In this document: positions 26,233 to 35,048 of the stretch, one piece after another
Layout: each line of letters opens with the position of its first letter
How positions within the stretch are numbered: the first letter of the stretch is position 1
NCBI GenBank assembly: GCA_947453965.1
Contig: CANGIQ010000011.1
Span: 25,053-89,052 of the forward strand
DNA from: Comamonadaceae bacterium
GTDB taxonomy: Bacteria > Pseudomonadota > Gammaproteobacteria > Burkholderiales > Burkholderiaceae_C
Direction: 5' to 3'
Length of the DNA: 64,000 nt
Program-made: the position numbers and the translations under genes
The notes under the pieces: model-generated
What the model saw: the letters and a program-made list of their open reading frames with translations, nothing else
What the model was told of the DNA's origin: nothing
The model's database searches: none

Positions 26233-27552
26233 ATGACCAATGAGATTCGACGCAAACTGCTTCAAGGCACATCCGCTGCCGCCGTGGCCTCGGCCACAGG
26301 GCCGATGTTTTGGGTGAAAGACGCCAACGCCCAGTGGAACAACCAGGTGGAAAAAGGCGCCAAGTTGCGTGTGTTGCGCTGGAGCCGCTTTGTGCAAGGC
26401 GACATCGATGCCTACATGAACAACGTAAAAAAGTTCACCGAGAAAACAGGCGTGGAAGTGCGCATCGACAACGAAGGTTGGGAAGACGTGCGCCCCAAAG
26501 CCGCCGTGGCAGCCAACACCGGTGCGGGTCCTGACATTATTTTGTCGACCAACGACGACGCCAACCTCTACCCCGACAAGCTGCTGGATGTCACCGACCT
26601 GTGCGAGTACCTGGGCAAGAAATACGGCGGTTGGTACAGCTCCTGCGAAACCTTCTTGCGCCCCGATGGCAAAAAGTGGATTGGTGTGCCTTTGGGTGCC
26701 ACAGGCTCGCTCATGGTCTACCGCGAAAGCCACTTGAAGGCCGCTGGCTTCAACAGCTTCCCCAAAGACACCGATGGCTTCTTGCGCATGTTCAAGGCCT
26801 TGAAAGAAAAAGGCACTCCCGGCGGCTTGGCGCTGGGCAATGCCACCGGCGACAGCGGCTGGACGCATTGGCTGATGTGGGCGTTTGGCGGCTCCATCGT
26901 GGACAAAAACAACCGCGTGACCATCAACAGCCCCGAGACCATCAAAGCGCTGGAATACGCCAAAGAGTTGTACGCCACCTTTGTGCCTGGCACCTTGTCT
27001 TGGCTCGACCCCAACAACAACAAAGCGTTTTTGGATGGCCAAATCAGTGTGACCAACAACGGCATCTCGATTTACTACGCCGCCAAAAACTCGGCCGACC
27101 CCAAGGTCAAAGAAATGGCCTCGGACATCAACCACTCGGTGTTCCCAGTGGGTCCTGTGGGCGTGCCTACCGAGTACCACTTGTTCTTCAACCAGATGAT
27201 CATGAAGTACACCAAGTACCCCAAGGCCGCCAAAGAGTTCTTGCGCTTCATGATGGAGCAAGAGCAATACGACAGCTGGCTCCAAGGTGCGGGTGGCTAC
27301 ATTTCGCAACCGCTGCGAGCCTACGAGAAAAACAGCATCTGGACGGTGGACCCCAAGCACACGCCTTACCGCGACTCGGTCAAGAACTTGCGCCCTGCGG
27401 GCTATGCCGGCAAGTTGGGCTATGCCTCGGCAGGCGCCTTGGCCGACTTCATCGTCACCAACATGGTGGCCGAAGCAGCGTCAGGTGCCAAGACACCGCA
27501 AGAAGCCGCAGAGCGCGCCCAAAAACGCGCCGAGCGTTACTACAAAGTCTGA
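26233..27552 (+). CDS. Family 1 extracellular sugar-binding protein
   Basis: A 439-residue periplasmic solute-binding protein of the carbohydrate ABC family. The N-terminus IRRKLLQGTSAAAVASATGP has paired arginines before a moderately hydrophobic stretch, so it may use the Tat rather than the Sec route; cleavage is likely near ANA (residue 34). The mature part has the usual two-lobe pattern (NTGAGPDIILSTNDDANLYP; GDSGWTHWLMWAFGG). AAGGAGACGAG before the ATG at 26233 is a strong ribosome site. It feeds the permeases encoded downstream. The ligand is probably a sugar or polyol, not identified. Confidence 0.88.
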   Translation: MTNEIRRKLLQGTSAAAVASATGPMFWVKDANAQWNNQVEKGAKLRVLRWSRFVQGDIDAYMNNVKKFTEKTGVEVRIDNEGWEDVRPKAAVAANTGAGPDIILSTNDDANLYPDKLLDVTDLCEYLGKKYGGWYSSCETFLRPDGKKWIGVPLGATGSLMVYRESHLKAAGFNSFPKDTDGFLRMFKALKEKGTPGGLALGNATGDSGWTHWLMWAFGGSIVDKNNRVTINSPETIKALEYAKELYATFVPGTLSWLDPNNNKAFLDGQISVTNNGISIYYAAKNSADPKVKEMASDINHSVFPVGPVGVPTEYHLFFNQMIMKYTKYPKAAKEFLRFMMEQEQYDSWLQGAGGYISQPLRAYEKNSIWTVDPKHTPYRDSVKNLRPAGYAGKLGYASAGALADFIVTNMVAEAASGAKTPQEAAERAQKRAERYYKV

Positions 27553-27604
27553 GGCTGACACGCGTTTGCACCCGCCACACCCCGTCCACTTCACGTAGGT
27601 TCAG

Positions 27605-28507
27605 ATGTTTCAAAAACTTCAAAATAGTCGCAACGCCCTGGGATTTGTCTTCATGTTCCCAGCGGCTGTGTTGCTGATCCTGTTTCTGACCTACCCACTG
27701 GGACTGGGTGTGTGGCTGGGTTTTACCGATGCCAAAGTGGGCCGGGAAGGCGTGTGGGTGGGTCTCGAAAACTACCAATTCATTTGGGACGATGCCGTCA
27801 CACGCCTGGCCCTGTTCAACACGCTGTTCTACACCTTTGTGGCCAGCGTGGTGAAGTTCTTTTTAGGCTTGTGGTTGGCCATTTTGTTGAACGAACGCAT
27901 TCCGTATAAAAACTTTTTCCGCTCGGTCATTTTGTTGCCCTACATCGTGCCCACCGCCTTGTCGGCCTTGGCGTTTTGGTGGCTCTATGACGCACAGTTC
28001 TCCATCATCAGCTGGGTGCTGATCAAGCTGGGATGGATTGATCACTACATCGACTTTTTGGGCGATCCTTGGAACGCCCGCTTGTCGGTGATTGCTGCCA
28101 ATATTTGGCGCGGCATTCCCTTCGTGGCCATCACCCTGTTGGCGGGCCTGCAAACCATTTCCCCTTCCTTGTACGAGGCCGCAGCCATTGATGGCGCCAC
28201 GGGTTGGCAACGTTTCAGGCACATCACCATGCCTTTGCTGACCCCCATCATTGCGGTGGTGATGACGTTTTCGGTGTTGTTCACCTTCACCGACTTTCAG
28301 TTGATCTACGTCATCACGCGCGGTGGCCCGCTCAACGCCACCCACCTCATGGCCACGCTGTCATTCCAGCGCGCCATCTCGGGGGGCGCCTTGGGCGAAG
28401 GCGCCGCGATTGCGATTGCCATGGTGCCGTTCTTGCTGGCGGCCATTTTGTTCAGCTTCTTTGGCTTGCAACGCCGCGCTTGGCAACAAGGCGGCAGCGA
28501 CAAGTAA
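27605..28507 (+). CDS. Sugar ABC transporter permease (MalF/UgpA type)
   Basis: A 300-residue permease with about six transmembrane helices. The EAA motif is visible as SLYEAAAIDGATGWQRFRHITMPLLTP near residue 190, with helices on both sides and a hydrophobic N-terminal helix beginning FVFMFPAAVLLILFL. It pairs with the following permease to form the channel energised by the MalK-type ATPase. It follows the binding-protein gene by 52 bases. Confidence 0.88.
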   Translation: MFQKLQNSRNALGFVFMFPAAVLLILFLTYPLGLGVWLGFTDAKVGREGVWVGLENYQFIWDDAVTRLALFNTLFYTFVASVVKFFLGLWLAILLNERIPYKNFFRSVILLPYIVPTALSALAFWWLYDAQFSIISWVLIKLGWIDHYIDFLGDPWNARLSVIAANIWRGIPFVAITLLAGLQTISPSLYEAAAIDGATGWQRFRHITMPLLTPIIAVVMTFSVLFTFTDFQLIYVITRGGPLNATHLMATLSFQRAISGGALGEGAAIAIAMVPFLLAAILFSFFGLQRRAWQQGGSDK

Positions 28508-28556
28508 TGTCCACACCGGTCTCGCCACATCCACAACCTCACTGCAAAGCACGCCC

Positions 28557-29429
28557 ATGAAAGATACCGAAGAAGCCAACCAAGGCATGGCCTATCTGGA
28601 AACGGTACGTTCGCGCACCGTGACGATTTACCTGCCCTTGCTGATCTTTGTTTTTGTGCTGTTGTTTCCGTTTTATTGGATGGTCATCACCTCGTTCAAA
28701 CCGAACGAGGAACTGCTGTCGCGCGATGGCAACCCGTTTTGGATCATCCAACCCACGCTGGCCCATTTCCACAAACTGATTTTTGAAACCGCCTATCCCG
28801 AGTGGCTGTGGAACACGGTGATCGTGTCCACCGTGGCCACCGTGGTGTCGCTGGCGTGCTCGGTGCTTGCCGCCTATGCAATTGAGCGGCTGCGCTTCAA
28901 GGGCTCACGCCAAGTAGGGCTGGGTATTTTCTTGGCCTACTTGGTACCGCCCTCGATCTTGTTCATTCCGCTGGCCGCGATTGTGTTCAAGCTGGGGCTG
29001 TTCGATACCCGCTGGGCCTTGATCCTGACCTACCCCACGTTTCTGATTCCGTTTTGCACCTGGTTGCTGATGGGTTACTTTCGCTCCATTCCGTATGAGT
29101 TGGAAGAATGTGCCCTGATCGATGGCGCCACACGGTTTGAGATCTTGGTGAAAATTATTTTGCCGCTCGCTGTGCCAGGATTGATTTCAGCCGGCATCTT
29201 TGCCTTCACCCTGTCGTGGAACGAGTTCATTTATGCACTGACTTTTGTCTCGTCCTCCGAGATCAAAACCGTGCCGGTGGGCGTGGTCACTGAACTGGTG
29301 GAAGGCGATGTGTACCACTGGGGATCGTTGATGGCCGGCGCCTTGCTGGGCTCACTGCCCGTCGCGGTGATGTACTCGTTCTTTGTCGAGCACTATGTGT
29401 CAGGCATGACGGGTGCCGTCAAGGAATGA
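28557..29429 (+). CDS. Sugar ABC transporter permease (MalG/UgpE type)
   Basis: A 290-residue permease, the second membrane subunit. The EAA loop reads YELEECALIDGATRFEILVKIILPLAVPG, and the N-terminal helix is LPLLIFVFVLLFPFYWMV, typical of MalG-like proteins. The ATG at 28557 (MKDTEEAN) was chosen; the same frame is open upstream but overlaps the first permease gene out of frame. The gene ends the sugar transporter operon just before a bidirectional-looking terminator. Confidence 0.88.
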   Translation: MKDTEEANQGMAYLETVRSRTVTIYLPLLIFVFVLLFPFYWMVITSFKPNEELLSRDGNPFWIIQPTLAHFHKLIFETAYPEWLWNTVIVSTVATVVSLACSVLAAYAIERLRFKGSRQVGLGIFLAYLVPPSILFIPLAAIVFKLGLFDTRWALILTYPTFLIPFCTWLLMGYFRSIPYELEECALIDGATRFEILVKIILPLAVPGLISAGIFAFTLSWNEFIYALTFVSSSEIKTVPVGVVTELVEGDVYHWGSLMAGALLGSLPVAVMYSFFVEHYVSGMTGAVKE

Positions 29430-29433
29430 ATCG

Positions 29434-29461
29434 CAAAGGGCCCTGACGGGCCCTTTGTTTT
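29434..29461. terminator. Bidirectional terminator between convergent genes
   Basis: CAAAGGGCCC, loop TGAC, GGGCCCTTTG is a perfect 10-base-pair stem followed by TTTT on the plus strand; the A residues at its left foot provide a short T run on the minus strand. It separates the sugar transporter from the convergent aldolase gene. Confidence 0.85.
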
Positions 29462-29462
29462 G

Positions 29463-30236
29463 TTAATCGGCATAACCTGGATTCAAGCGGTCCAGGCGTC
29501 GCAGCAAGGCCGGCCACGCCAAGGCACCGGCTGACACATTGTTGCTTTGCTGCAGCTTGACGGCAGTGCTCACCCCATCCAGTACTTTTTGTGGCACTTG
29601 CGTGATTTCACCGCCTGCTTGGGCGCTGATTTGAATCTGGCACGCGCACTCTAAAAAGTACATGGCCAAAAACGTATCGGGCACGGTCTTGCCCACGGTC
29701 AGCAGGCCGTGGTTGCGCAAGATCAAATAATTGCTTTCGCCCATGTCGGCTTTGAGCCGGTCCCGCTCATCGTCGTGCACGGCCAGGCCTTCGTAGTCGT
29801 GGTAGCTGAGCGAGCTCATCATCAAGGTGGCTTGTTGTGAGATGGGCAACAGTCCCGCTTTTTGCGCACTCACCGCAACGCCTGCGCGCGAATGGGTGTG
29901 CAACACACAGGCCGCATCGTGGCGCGCTTCGTGGATGGTGCTGTGAATGACAAACCCGGCACGGTTGACGCTGAACTCAGACGGTGTGATTTGGTTGCCC
30001 GCCATGTCAATCTTGATCAGCGACGAGGCGGTGATTTCATCGAACATCAAGCCATAGGGGTTGATCAAGAACTGGGGCGCATCGCCCGACACGCTGTGGG
30101 GCAACTTGGCGCTGATGTGGGTGAAGATCAAATCACTCATGCCATACATGGCCACCAGGCGGTAGCACGCCGCCAGGTCCACACGCAAAGCCCACTCTTC
30201 GGGGCTGACTTGGTTTTTGAGAGAAGGGATATGCAT
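29463..30236 (-). CDS. Class II aldolase/adducin family protein
   Basis: A 257-residue zinc-dependent aldolase-type enzyme. Metal ligands are recognisable in VLHTHSRAG (two His) and in LRNHGLLTVG (His), and the N-terminal HISAKLP segment is the usual loop. Many bacterial members of this length act as fuculose/ribulose-phosphate aldolase relatives or as decarboxylating lyases; the substrate cannot be given. It converges on the sugar transporter, and a role in processing the imported compound is possible but only by proximity. Start ATG at 30236. Confidence 0.85.
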   Translation of the reverse strand: MHIPSLKNQVSPEEWALRVDLAACYRLVAMYGMSDLIFTHISAKLPHSVSGDAPQFLINPYGLMFDEITASSLIKIDMAGNQITPSEFSVNRAGFVIHSTIHEARHDAACVLHTHSRAGVAVSAQKAGLLPISQQATLMMSSLSYHDYEGLAVHDDERDRLKADMGESNYLILRNHGLLTVGKTVPDTFLAMYFLECACQIQISAQAGGEITQVPQKVLDGVSTAVKLQQSNNVSAGALAWPALLRRLDRLNPGYAD

Positions 30237-30395
30237 GGGCCGTGTCTCCTAGGTATTGAAGCCTCTAGGGTAGCGGGCTTGTGCCCGCTTGCATGTCACC
30301 TGGACGCCACGCTCCAGCGAACGGCACCGGCGCTTCACACCCCGTTCACAAGGGCATGCCTAAAATCAGCACAATTTTTCAGTTTGACGCTTTCC

Positions 30396-31025
30396 TTGTC
30401 TACGCTCTCGCCTTCCACCTACGCCAGTCGCCAACGCCAACCGCGCAAACACCTGATCAGCATCGCGCTGGTGCTGGTCTTGCACGGTCTGCTGCTGTGG
30501 GCGATTCAATCGGGACTGGCACGCGAAGTGGTCAAGCTCACCGAGAGCACGGTCGAGGTCTTGCTGCTGTCGGACAACCGACCACCGCCACCTCCTGCGC
30601 CCCCCGCGCCTGCACCACCCAAAACACCCACGCCCCCTGTGATCGCGCCCACCACCGCGACACCCGTCATCACCACACCTGCAGCACCAGTGGCCGCAGC
30701 ACCCAGCACCGCACCCACCGCTCCTGCGCCAGCAGCACCGTCGGTACGTACAGGCGCGGTGATCCAACCCGGCGCCAGCTGCGCCAAGCCAGACTACCCC
30801 AGCGCTTCACGCCGCCTCGAAGAAGAAGGCACGGTGACGCTGAAGTTTTTAATTGGTGCCGATGGTCGGGTCTTGCAGGCGGAGATTGAAAAAACATCCG
30901 GCTTCAACCGCTTAGACGAAGCCGCGCGCAATGCGCTGTCCAAATGCCAGTTCCGCCCCGGCACCGTGGACGGCAAGCCCGAGCAAAGCTGGGCCAGCAT
31001 CAAATACACCTGGCGCTTGGAATAA
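30396..31025 (+). CDS. tonB: Energy transducer TonB
   Basis: A roughly 209-residue TonB. It has a basic N-terminus, one transmembrane helix (HLISIALVLVLHGLLLWAI) with the conserved His, a long Pro/Ala-rich periplasmic spacer (PPPPPAPPAPAPPKTP and on) and a C-terminal TonB domain (about 125-209: PDYPSASRRLEEEGTVTLKF, NALSKCQFRPG, IKYTWRLE). There is no in-frame ATG near the helix; TTG at 30396 giving MSTLSPSTYA is the best guess, with another TTG at 30384. It transmits proton-motive energy from ExbBD to outer-membrane receptors. First gene of tonB-exbB-exbD-exbD. The 159-base region upstream, shared with the divergent aldolase gene, shows no recognisable Fur box. Confidence 0.85.
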   Translation: MSTLSPSTYASRQRQPRKHLISIALVLVLHGLLLWAIQSGLAREVVKLTESTVEVLLLSDNRPPPPPAPPAPAPPKTPTPPVIAPTTATPVITTPAAPVAAAPSTAPTAPAPAAPSVRTGAVIQPGASCAKPDYPSASRRLEEEGTVTLKFLIGADGRVLQAEIEKTSGFNRLDEAARNALSKCQFRPGTVDGKPEQSWASIKYTWRLE

Positions 31026-31054
31026 GTGCCACACACCTTCTGAAGGAAGTCACC

Positions 31055-31810
31055 ATGTCAAAACAAATGTTCACACGCAGCGTTGCCCTCTTAAGCACAC
31101 TGGCCCTCAGCGCCAGCGCGTTTGCCGCCGAAGAAGCAATTGAGAACCCCTATGGTCTGTCCGCACTCTGGGCCCAAGGCGATGTGGTGGCCAAGGCCAC
31201 CTTGCTGATCTTGGTCTTGATGAGCATGGCCAGCTGGTATGTGATCTTCACCAAATTTTCCGAACAGGCCCGCGTGATGCGCTATGCCCAAACCGCACAG
31301 AACAATTTTTGGAACGCCGGCAATGTGCGCCAAGGTGCGGATGGCTTGGAAGCGGACAGCCCGTTTCGCTTCATCGCTGAAAAAGGTTTGGAGAGCGCAG
31401 GCAAGCACACGGGTTTGTTGGGCAACATCAACTTCAACGACTGGGTGACCATGAGCATCCAGCGCGCCATGAACAATGTGCAAAGCCGCATGCAAGATGG
31501 CTTGGCGGTGTTAGCCACCGTGGGCTCCACCGCGCCGTTCGTCGGTTTGTTTGGCACGGTTTGGGGCATTTACAACGCCTTGGTCAAGATTGGCATGTCG
31601 GGCCAAGCCAGCATCGACAAAGTGGCGGGCCCTGTGGGCGAGTCGCTGATCATGACCGCCATCGGTTTGGCCGTGGCTGTGCCTGCGGTGTTGGGCTACA
31701 ACTGGCTGGTGCGCCGCAACAAAGTGGCGATGGAAGAAGTGCATGCGTTTGGCGCTGACTTGCATGCTGTGCTGTTGGGTGCTGCCGAATCAGGCGCTGC
31801 AAACAAGTAA
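31055..31810 (+). CDS. exbB: Biopolymer transport protein ExbB
   Basis: A 251-residue MotA/TolQ/ExbB proton channel protein. It begins with a signal-like segment (residues 1-24, ending SAFA), then three transmembrane helices, with the conserved LATVGSTAPFVGLFGTVWGI and MTAIGLAVAVPAVLGYNW segments that form the pore around ExbD. GAAGGAAG at 31042-31049 supports the ATG at 31055. It starts 29 bases after tonB and is followed by exbD 3 bases later. Confidence 0.93.
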   Translation: MSKQMFTRSVALLSTLALSASAFAAEEAIENPYGLSALWAQGDVVAKATLLILVLMSMASWYVIFTKFSEQARVMRYAQTAQNNFWNAGNVRQGADGLEADSPFRFIAEKGLESAGKHTGLLGNINFNDWVTMSIQRAMNNVQSRMQDGLAVLATVGSTAPFVGLFGTVWGIYNALVKIGMSGQASIDKVAGPVGESLIMTAIGLAVAVPAVLGYNWLVRRNKVAMEEVHAFGADLHAVLLGAAESGAANK

Positions 31811-31813
31811 GCC

Positions 31814-32260
31814 ATGGCCATGCACTTGGGCCCCAACGCGGGCGACGAAGAATTGTTGACCACCATCAACACCACGCCTTTGGTGGACGTGATGCTGGTG
31901 TTGCTGATTATTTTTCTCATCACCATTCCGGTGGTCACCACCTCGGTCAAGGTTGAGCTGCCGCACGAGGTGCAACAACCCCGCCAGACCCAGCCCGACA
32001 ACCTCATCCTGTCGGTCAACGCGCAGGGACAAGCCTATGTGTATGACAGTCCGGTGCGCAGCAATGCAGACCTGATCCAACAACTGAAAACCTTTGCAGA
32101 AAAAAAACCGCAGCCCGAAGTGCAAATTCGCGGCGATGCCAACACCGACTTTGAAGCCGTAGGCCGCGTGCTCTATGCCGCGCAAGTGGCGGGCTTGACC
32201 AAGGTGCGGTTTGTGACCGACCCACAAGGGGCGGCTGCACAAGCGCCCCAGGGGAAATAA
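31814..32260 (+). CDS. exbD: Biopolymer transport protein ExbD (first copy)
   Basis: A 148-residue ExbD/TolR protein with a single N-terminal helix bearing the essential aspartate in TTPLVDVMLVLLIIF, and a small periplasmic domain (about 45-140). The proton-carrying Asp is in VDVML. It starts 3 bases after exbB and is followed at 2 bases by a second exbD. Confidence 0.92.
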   Translation: MAMHLGPNAGDEELLTTINTTPLVDVMLVLLIIFLITIPVVTTSVKVELPHEVQQPRQTQPDNLILSVNAQGQAYVYDSPVRSNADLIQQLKTFAEKKPQPEVQIRGDANTDFEAVGRVLYAAQVAGLTKVRFVTDPQGAAAQAPQGK

Positions 32261-32262
32261 GC

Positions 32263-32697
32263 ATGGCCATGAATTTGCCCACCTTGAACCATCACCAAGA
32301 CGAACCCGAGGTGATGATGGACATCAACACCACGCCGCTGATTGACGTGATGCTGGTGTTGCTGATCATGCTCATCATCACCATCCCTGTGCAGCTGCAT
32401 TCGATCAACCTCGACATGCCGGTGGGCACACCGCCACCCCAAAAGAAGCCCAACATCGTCCACATCGACGTCGACACACGCAATGTGGTGAGCTGGAATG
32501 GCAAGCCTGTGGCCGACCGCGCCGCACTGGAGGCTTTGCTGCAGCAGGCCAAAGCCCAAGAGCCTCAGCCCGAGCTTCACATCAAAGTGCAGGCCAAGGC
32601 CAAATACCAAGCCGTGGCGGGTGTGTTAGCCAGCGCCCAACGCGAGGGCTTGACCAAAATTGGCATCGTCGGCACCGAGCAATTCGCAGCGCCTTGA
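32263..32697 (+). CDS. exbD: Biopolymer transport protein ExbD (second copy)
   Basis: A 144-residue ExbD/TolR paralogue with the helix TTPLIDVMLVLLIMLIITIP and the same essential aspartate. Its periplasmic domain differs clearly from the first copy, so the two are diverged and not a recent duplication. TonB systems with two ExbD proteins are known (for example in Xanthomonas). It ends the TonB operon; the leftward Bug-receptor gene converges 15 bases away and no clear terminator was seen between them. Confidence 0.9.
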   Translation: MAMNLPTLNHHQDEPEVMMDINTTPLIDVMLVLLIMLIITIPVQLHSINLDMPVGTPPPQKKPNIVHIDVDTRNVVSWNGKPVADRAALEALLQQAKAQEPQPELHIKVQAKAKYQAVAGVLASAQREGLTKIGIVGTEQFAAP

Positions 32698-32712
32698 GCG
32701 GCCCCACCTGAA

Positions 32713-33687
32713 TCAGTCGGCGGTGATCTTGGCGGATTTGATGACACCGCCCCAGTAGTCCAGTTCTTTGCGCGTGAACTCACCCAATTGCGCTGGCGTG
32801 AACGCTTCCACCGAAGTGCCTGAATCCTCTGCTTTCTTGCGTACTTCGGGCATTTGCAAAATCTTGTTCACCTCGGCATTGAGTTGCTGCACGATGGCGG
32901 CAGGCGTGCCTGCAGGCGCATACAAGGCAAACCAAGAATCCAAGTCATAGCCTTTGAGGCCGGCCTCGGTGGCGGTGGGCACATCGGGCAAGGAAGGCAA
33001 ACGCTTGGCGCTGGTGACTGCCAGCGCACGCAAACGCCCCGACTTGATGTGACTCACCACCGAAGCGGGCGTGGTGATGTGCAAGTCCACCGTCCCTGCC
33101 AACAGGTCTTGCACCGCAGGGCCGGAGCCACGATACGGAATGTGGGTGATGAAGGTGCCGGTGAGTTGCTTGAACAACTCGCCTGCAATGTGTTGGATCG
33201 AGCCGTTGCCCGATGAGGCGTAGTTGAGCTTGCCAGGATTTTTCTTGGCATACGCAATCAACTCTTGCAGCGAGTTCACAGGCAAAGCGTGGTGAATCGC
33301 AAACACCTGCGGCGCACGCGTGACCATGGCCACGGGCGCAAAGTCTTTGATCGGGTCCCATCCCGCATCTTTGAACAAATGCGGATTGCCCACTTGGTAG
33401 CCGCTGTAGGCCACCAGCAAGGTGTAGCCATCGGGTTTGGCACGGGCCACAAACTGGTTGCCAATATTGCCCGAGGCGCCAGGACGGTTGTCCACGATCA
33501 CGGGCTGCCCCAAGGCGCGTGTGAGCGGCTCCACGATCAGACGCGCGGTGAAATCGGTGCTGCCGCCTGGCGGTGTGGGCACCACCAAAGTCACCGGGCG
33601 TTGCGGGTACTTGCCTTGCGCAAACACCGGGTGGCCTGCAACAGACAAGGCGGCTGCGCCATAGGTCAGCAATTGGCGTCGTTTCAT
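32713..33687 (-). CDS. Bug-family tripartite tricarboxylate transporter receptor
   Basis: A 324-residue periplasmic binding protein of the TctC/Bug family: signal peptide (residues 1-23, ending VFA), then YPQRPVTLVVPTPPGGSTDFTARL, VDNRPGASGNIG and the YASSGNGSIQHIAGELF segment that form the carboxylate site. These proteins bind dicarboxylates or related acids for TctAB importers; no TctA or TctB gene is in the window, which is common for the expanded Bug families of Burkholderiales. It is the last gene of an operon with a CoA-transferase and an HMG-CoA lyase-like gene, so its ligand may be the acid that they degrade. Confidence 0.88.
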   Translation of the reverse strand: MKRRQLLTYGAAALSVAGHPVFAQGKYPQRPVTLVVPTPPGGSTDFTARLIVEPLTRALGQPVIVDNRPGASGNIGNQFVARAKPDGYTLLVAYSGYQVGNPHLFKDAGWDPIKDFAPVAMVTRAPQVFAIHHALPVNSLQELIAYAKKNPGKLNYASSGNGSIQHIAGELFKQLTGTFITHIPYRGSGPAVQDLLAGTVDLHITTPASVVSHIKSGRLRALAVTSAKRLPSLPDVPTATEAGLKGYDLDSWFALYAPAGTPAAIVQQLNAEVNKILQMPEVRKKAEDSGTSVEAFTPAQLGEFTRKELDYWGGVIKSAKITAD

Positions 33688-33720
33688 GGGGGGTCTCCTT
33701 CGTTCCTGCGCGGCTTGGTC

Positions 33721-34113
33721 TTAGGCCAATTCTGAAATTTCGATCAAATTCAAATCCGGGTCGCGCACATAGACGGACCTGATTTTTTGTGTGGCACCGG
33801 TGCGCATGACTGGCCCTTCCTCAATCGGCCAATTCGCAGCTGTGAGACGCACGATGACTTCGTCCAGCGGGACCGAAGCAATGAAACACAAGTCCAGCGC
33901 GCCAGGCACAGGCAGATGAGCTTTGGGCTCAAACTCTTTGCCACGCACATGGAGATTGATTTTTTGGTTGCCGAACTTGAAGGCTTGGCGTTTGACGGGT
34001 GGCGTACCGCCGATAAAACTTTCTAGCGTCATGCCCATGACGCGGGTGTAGAAGTCCACACACGCGTCTTCGTTGCAGGTGGTCAACACCAGGTGGTCGA
34101 GGTGATCGATCAT
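33721..34113 (-). CDS. VOC-family (glyoxalase/dioxygenase fold) protein
   Basis: A 130-residue single-domain vicinal oxygen chelate protein. The N-terminal HLDHLVLTTCNEDACVDFY, a central INLHVRG and C-terminal VYVRDPDLNLIEIS give the expected metal ligands (His near the start, His in INLH, Glu in LIEIS). The start overlaps the stop of the HMG-CoA lyase-like gene (ATGA), so it is co-translated; its reaction is unknown and may be isomerisation or removal of a by-product in the same pathway. Confidence 0.82.
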   Translation of the reverse strand: MIDHLDHLVLTTCNEDACVDFYTRVMGMTLESFIGGTPPVKRQAFKFGNQKINLHVRGKEFEPKAHLPVPGALDLCFIASVPLDEVIVRLTAANWPIEEGPVMRTGATQKIRSVYVRDPDLNLIEISELA

Positions 34114-35048
34114 GCGGTACGTCCTTTCAGTTCATGCACCGCAGCGGGTGCGGGGTGCAAGTCGCTGATGCGCCCTGCTTTGGCCACTTGGCCGGGTACT
34201 TCATGGCCCACGATGGCTGGCAAGCGACGTGCCACTTGGAGCAGCTGGGCCACGTCGATGCCGGTGTCGTAGCCCATGGCGTCGAGCATGTGGATGGCGT
34301 CTTCGCTGCAAATATTGCCACTGGCCCCGGGTGCATAAGGGCAACCGCCCAGGCCGCCGAGCGAGCCATCAAAACGTGTGATGCCGCCTTGCGCCGCTGC
34401 CAGCACATTGGCCAAGCCCATGCCACGCGTGTTGTGAAAGTGCAGCGTGAGCTGGGTGTGTGGCAGCTGTTGTTGCAAGGCCTCTACCATGCGGCTGACT
34501 TGTGCGGGGTGTGCCATGCCGGTGGTGTCGCAAATGGTGAGACCGCGTACGCCCAGATCGGCAAAACGCTGGGCAAACTGCTGCACCACGGCCAAGGGCA
34601 CATCGCCTTCCATGGGGCAGCCAAAGCAGGTAGACAGCGACACATTGATCGGCGTGCGGCCCGCCACATGACGCACCACCTCGGCCAGTGCTGCAAAGCT
34701 CTGCTCGCGGGTCATGCGCAAATTGGCCAGGTTGTGTGTTTCGGACGTGGACATGACCAAGTTGAGTTCATCGGCGCGCGATTCCAACGCGCGCTCCGCA
34801 CCCCGCAAATTGGGCACCAAGACGGTGTACTCCACGCCGGGGACGCGGGTGATGCGGCCCATCACCTCTTCGGCGTCGCGCAACATCGGGATGGCTTTGG
34901 GCGAGGTGAAAGAGGTGGCCTCGATCTTGGCGTAGCCACATTGGCTCAGTGCGTCGATGAGGGCAATCTTGTCATCGGTCGCGATGAAATCGGGTTCGAT
35001 TTGAAAGCCGTCACGGGTGACAACTTCGTTGAAATAAATGCGGGTCAT
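34110..35048 (-). CDS. Hydroxymethylglutaryl-CoA lyase-like enzyme
   Basis: A 312-residue DRE-TIM-barrel aldolase. RDGFQIE near the N-terminus (RDGLQNE in classic enzymes), LHFHNTRGMGLAN as the metal His pair, and the signature GGLGGCPYAPGASGN with the catalytic cysteine in GGCPYA mark the HMG-CoA lyase family. It would cleave 3-hydroxy-3-methylglutaryl-CoA or a close homologue such as citramalyl-CoA to acetyl-CoA and a keto acid. Coupled by ATGA overlaps to the CoA-transferase upstream and the VOC gene downstream, which suggests activation of an imported acid followed by cleavage. Confidence 0.85.
   Translation of the reverse strand: MTRIYFNEVVTRDGFQIEPDFIATDDKIALIDALSQCGYAKIEATSFTSPKAIPMLRDAEEVMGRITRVPGVEYTVLVPNLRGAERALESRADELNLVMSTSETHNLANLRMTREQSFAALAEVVRHVAGRTPINVSLSTCFGCPMEGDVPLAVVQQFAQRFADLGVRGLTICDTTGMAHPAQVSRMVEALQQQLPHTQLTLHFHNTRGMGLANVLAAAQGGITRFDGSLGGLGGCPYAPGASGNICSEDAIHMLDAMGYDTGIDVAQLLQVARRLPAIVGHEVPGQVAKAGRISDLHPAPAAVHELKGRTA

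Noticed and set aside
26179..27360. 393-codon open frame opposite the sugar-binding protein
   Set aside because: Shadow frame: mirrors codon pattern of the real gene and has no recognisable domain or ribosome site.
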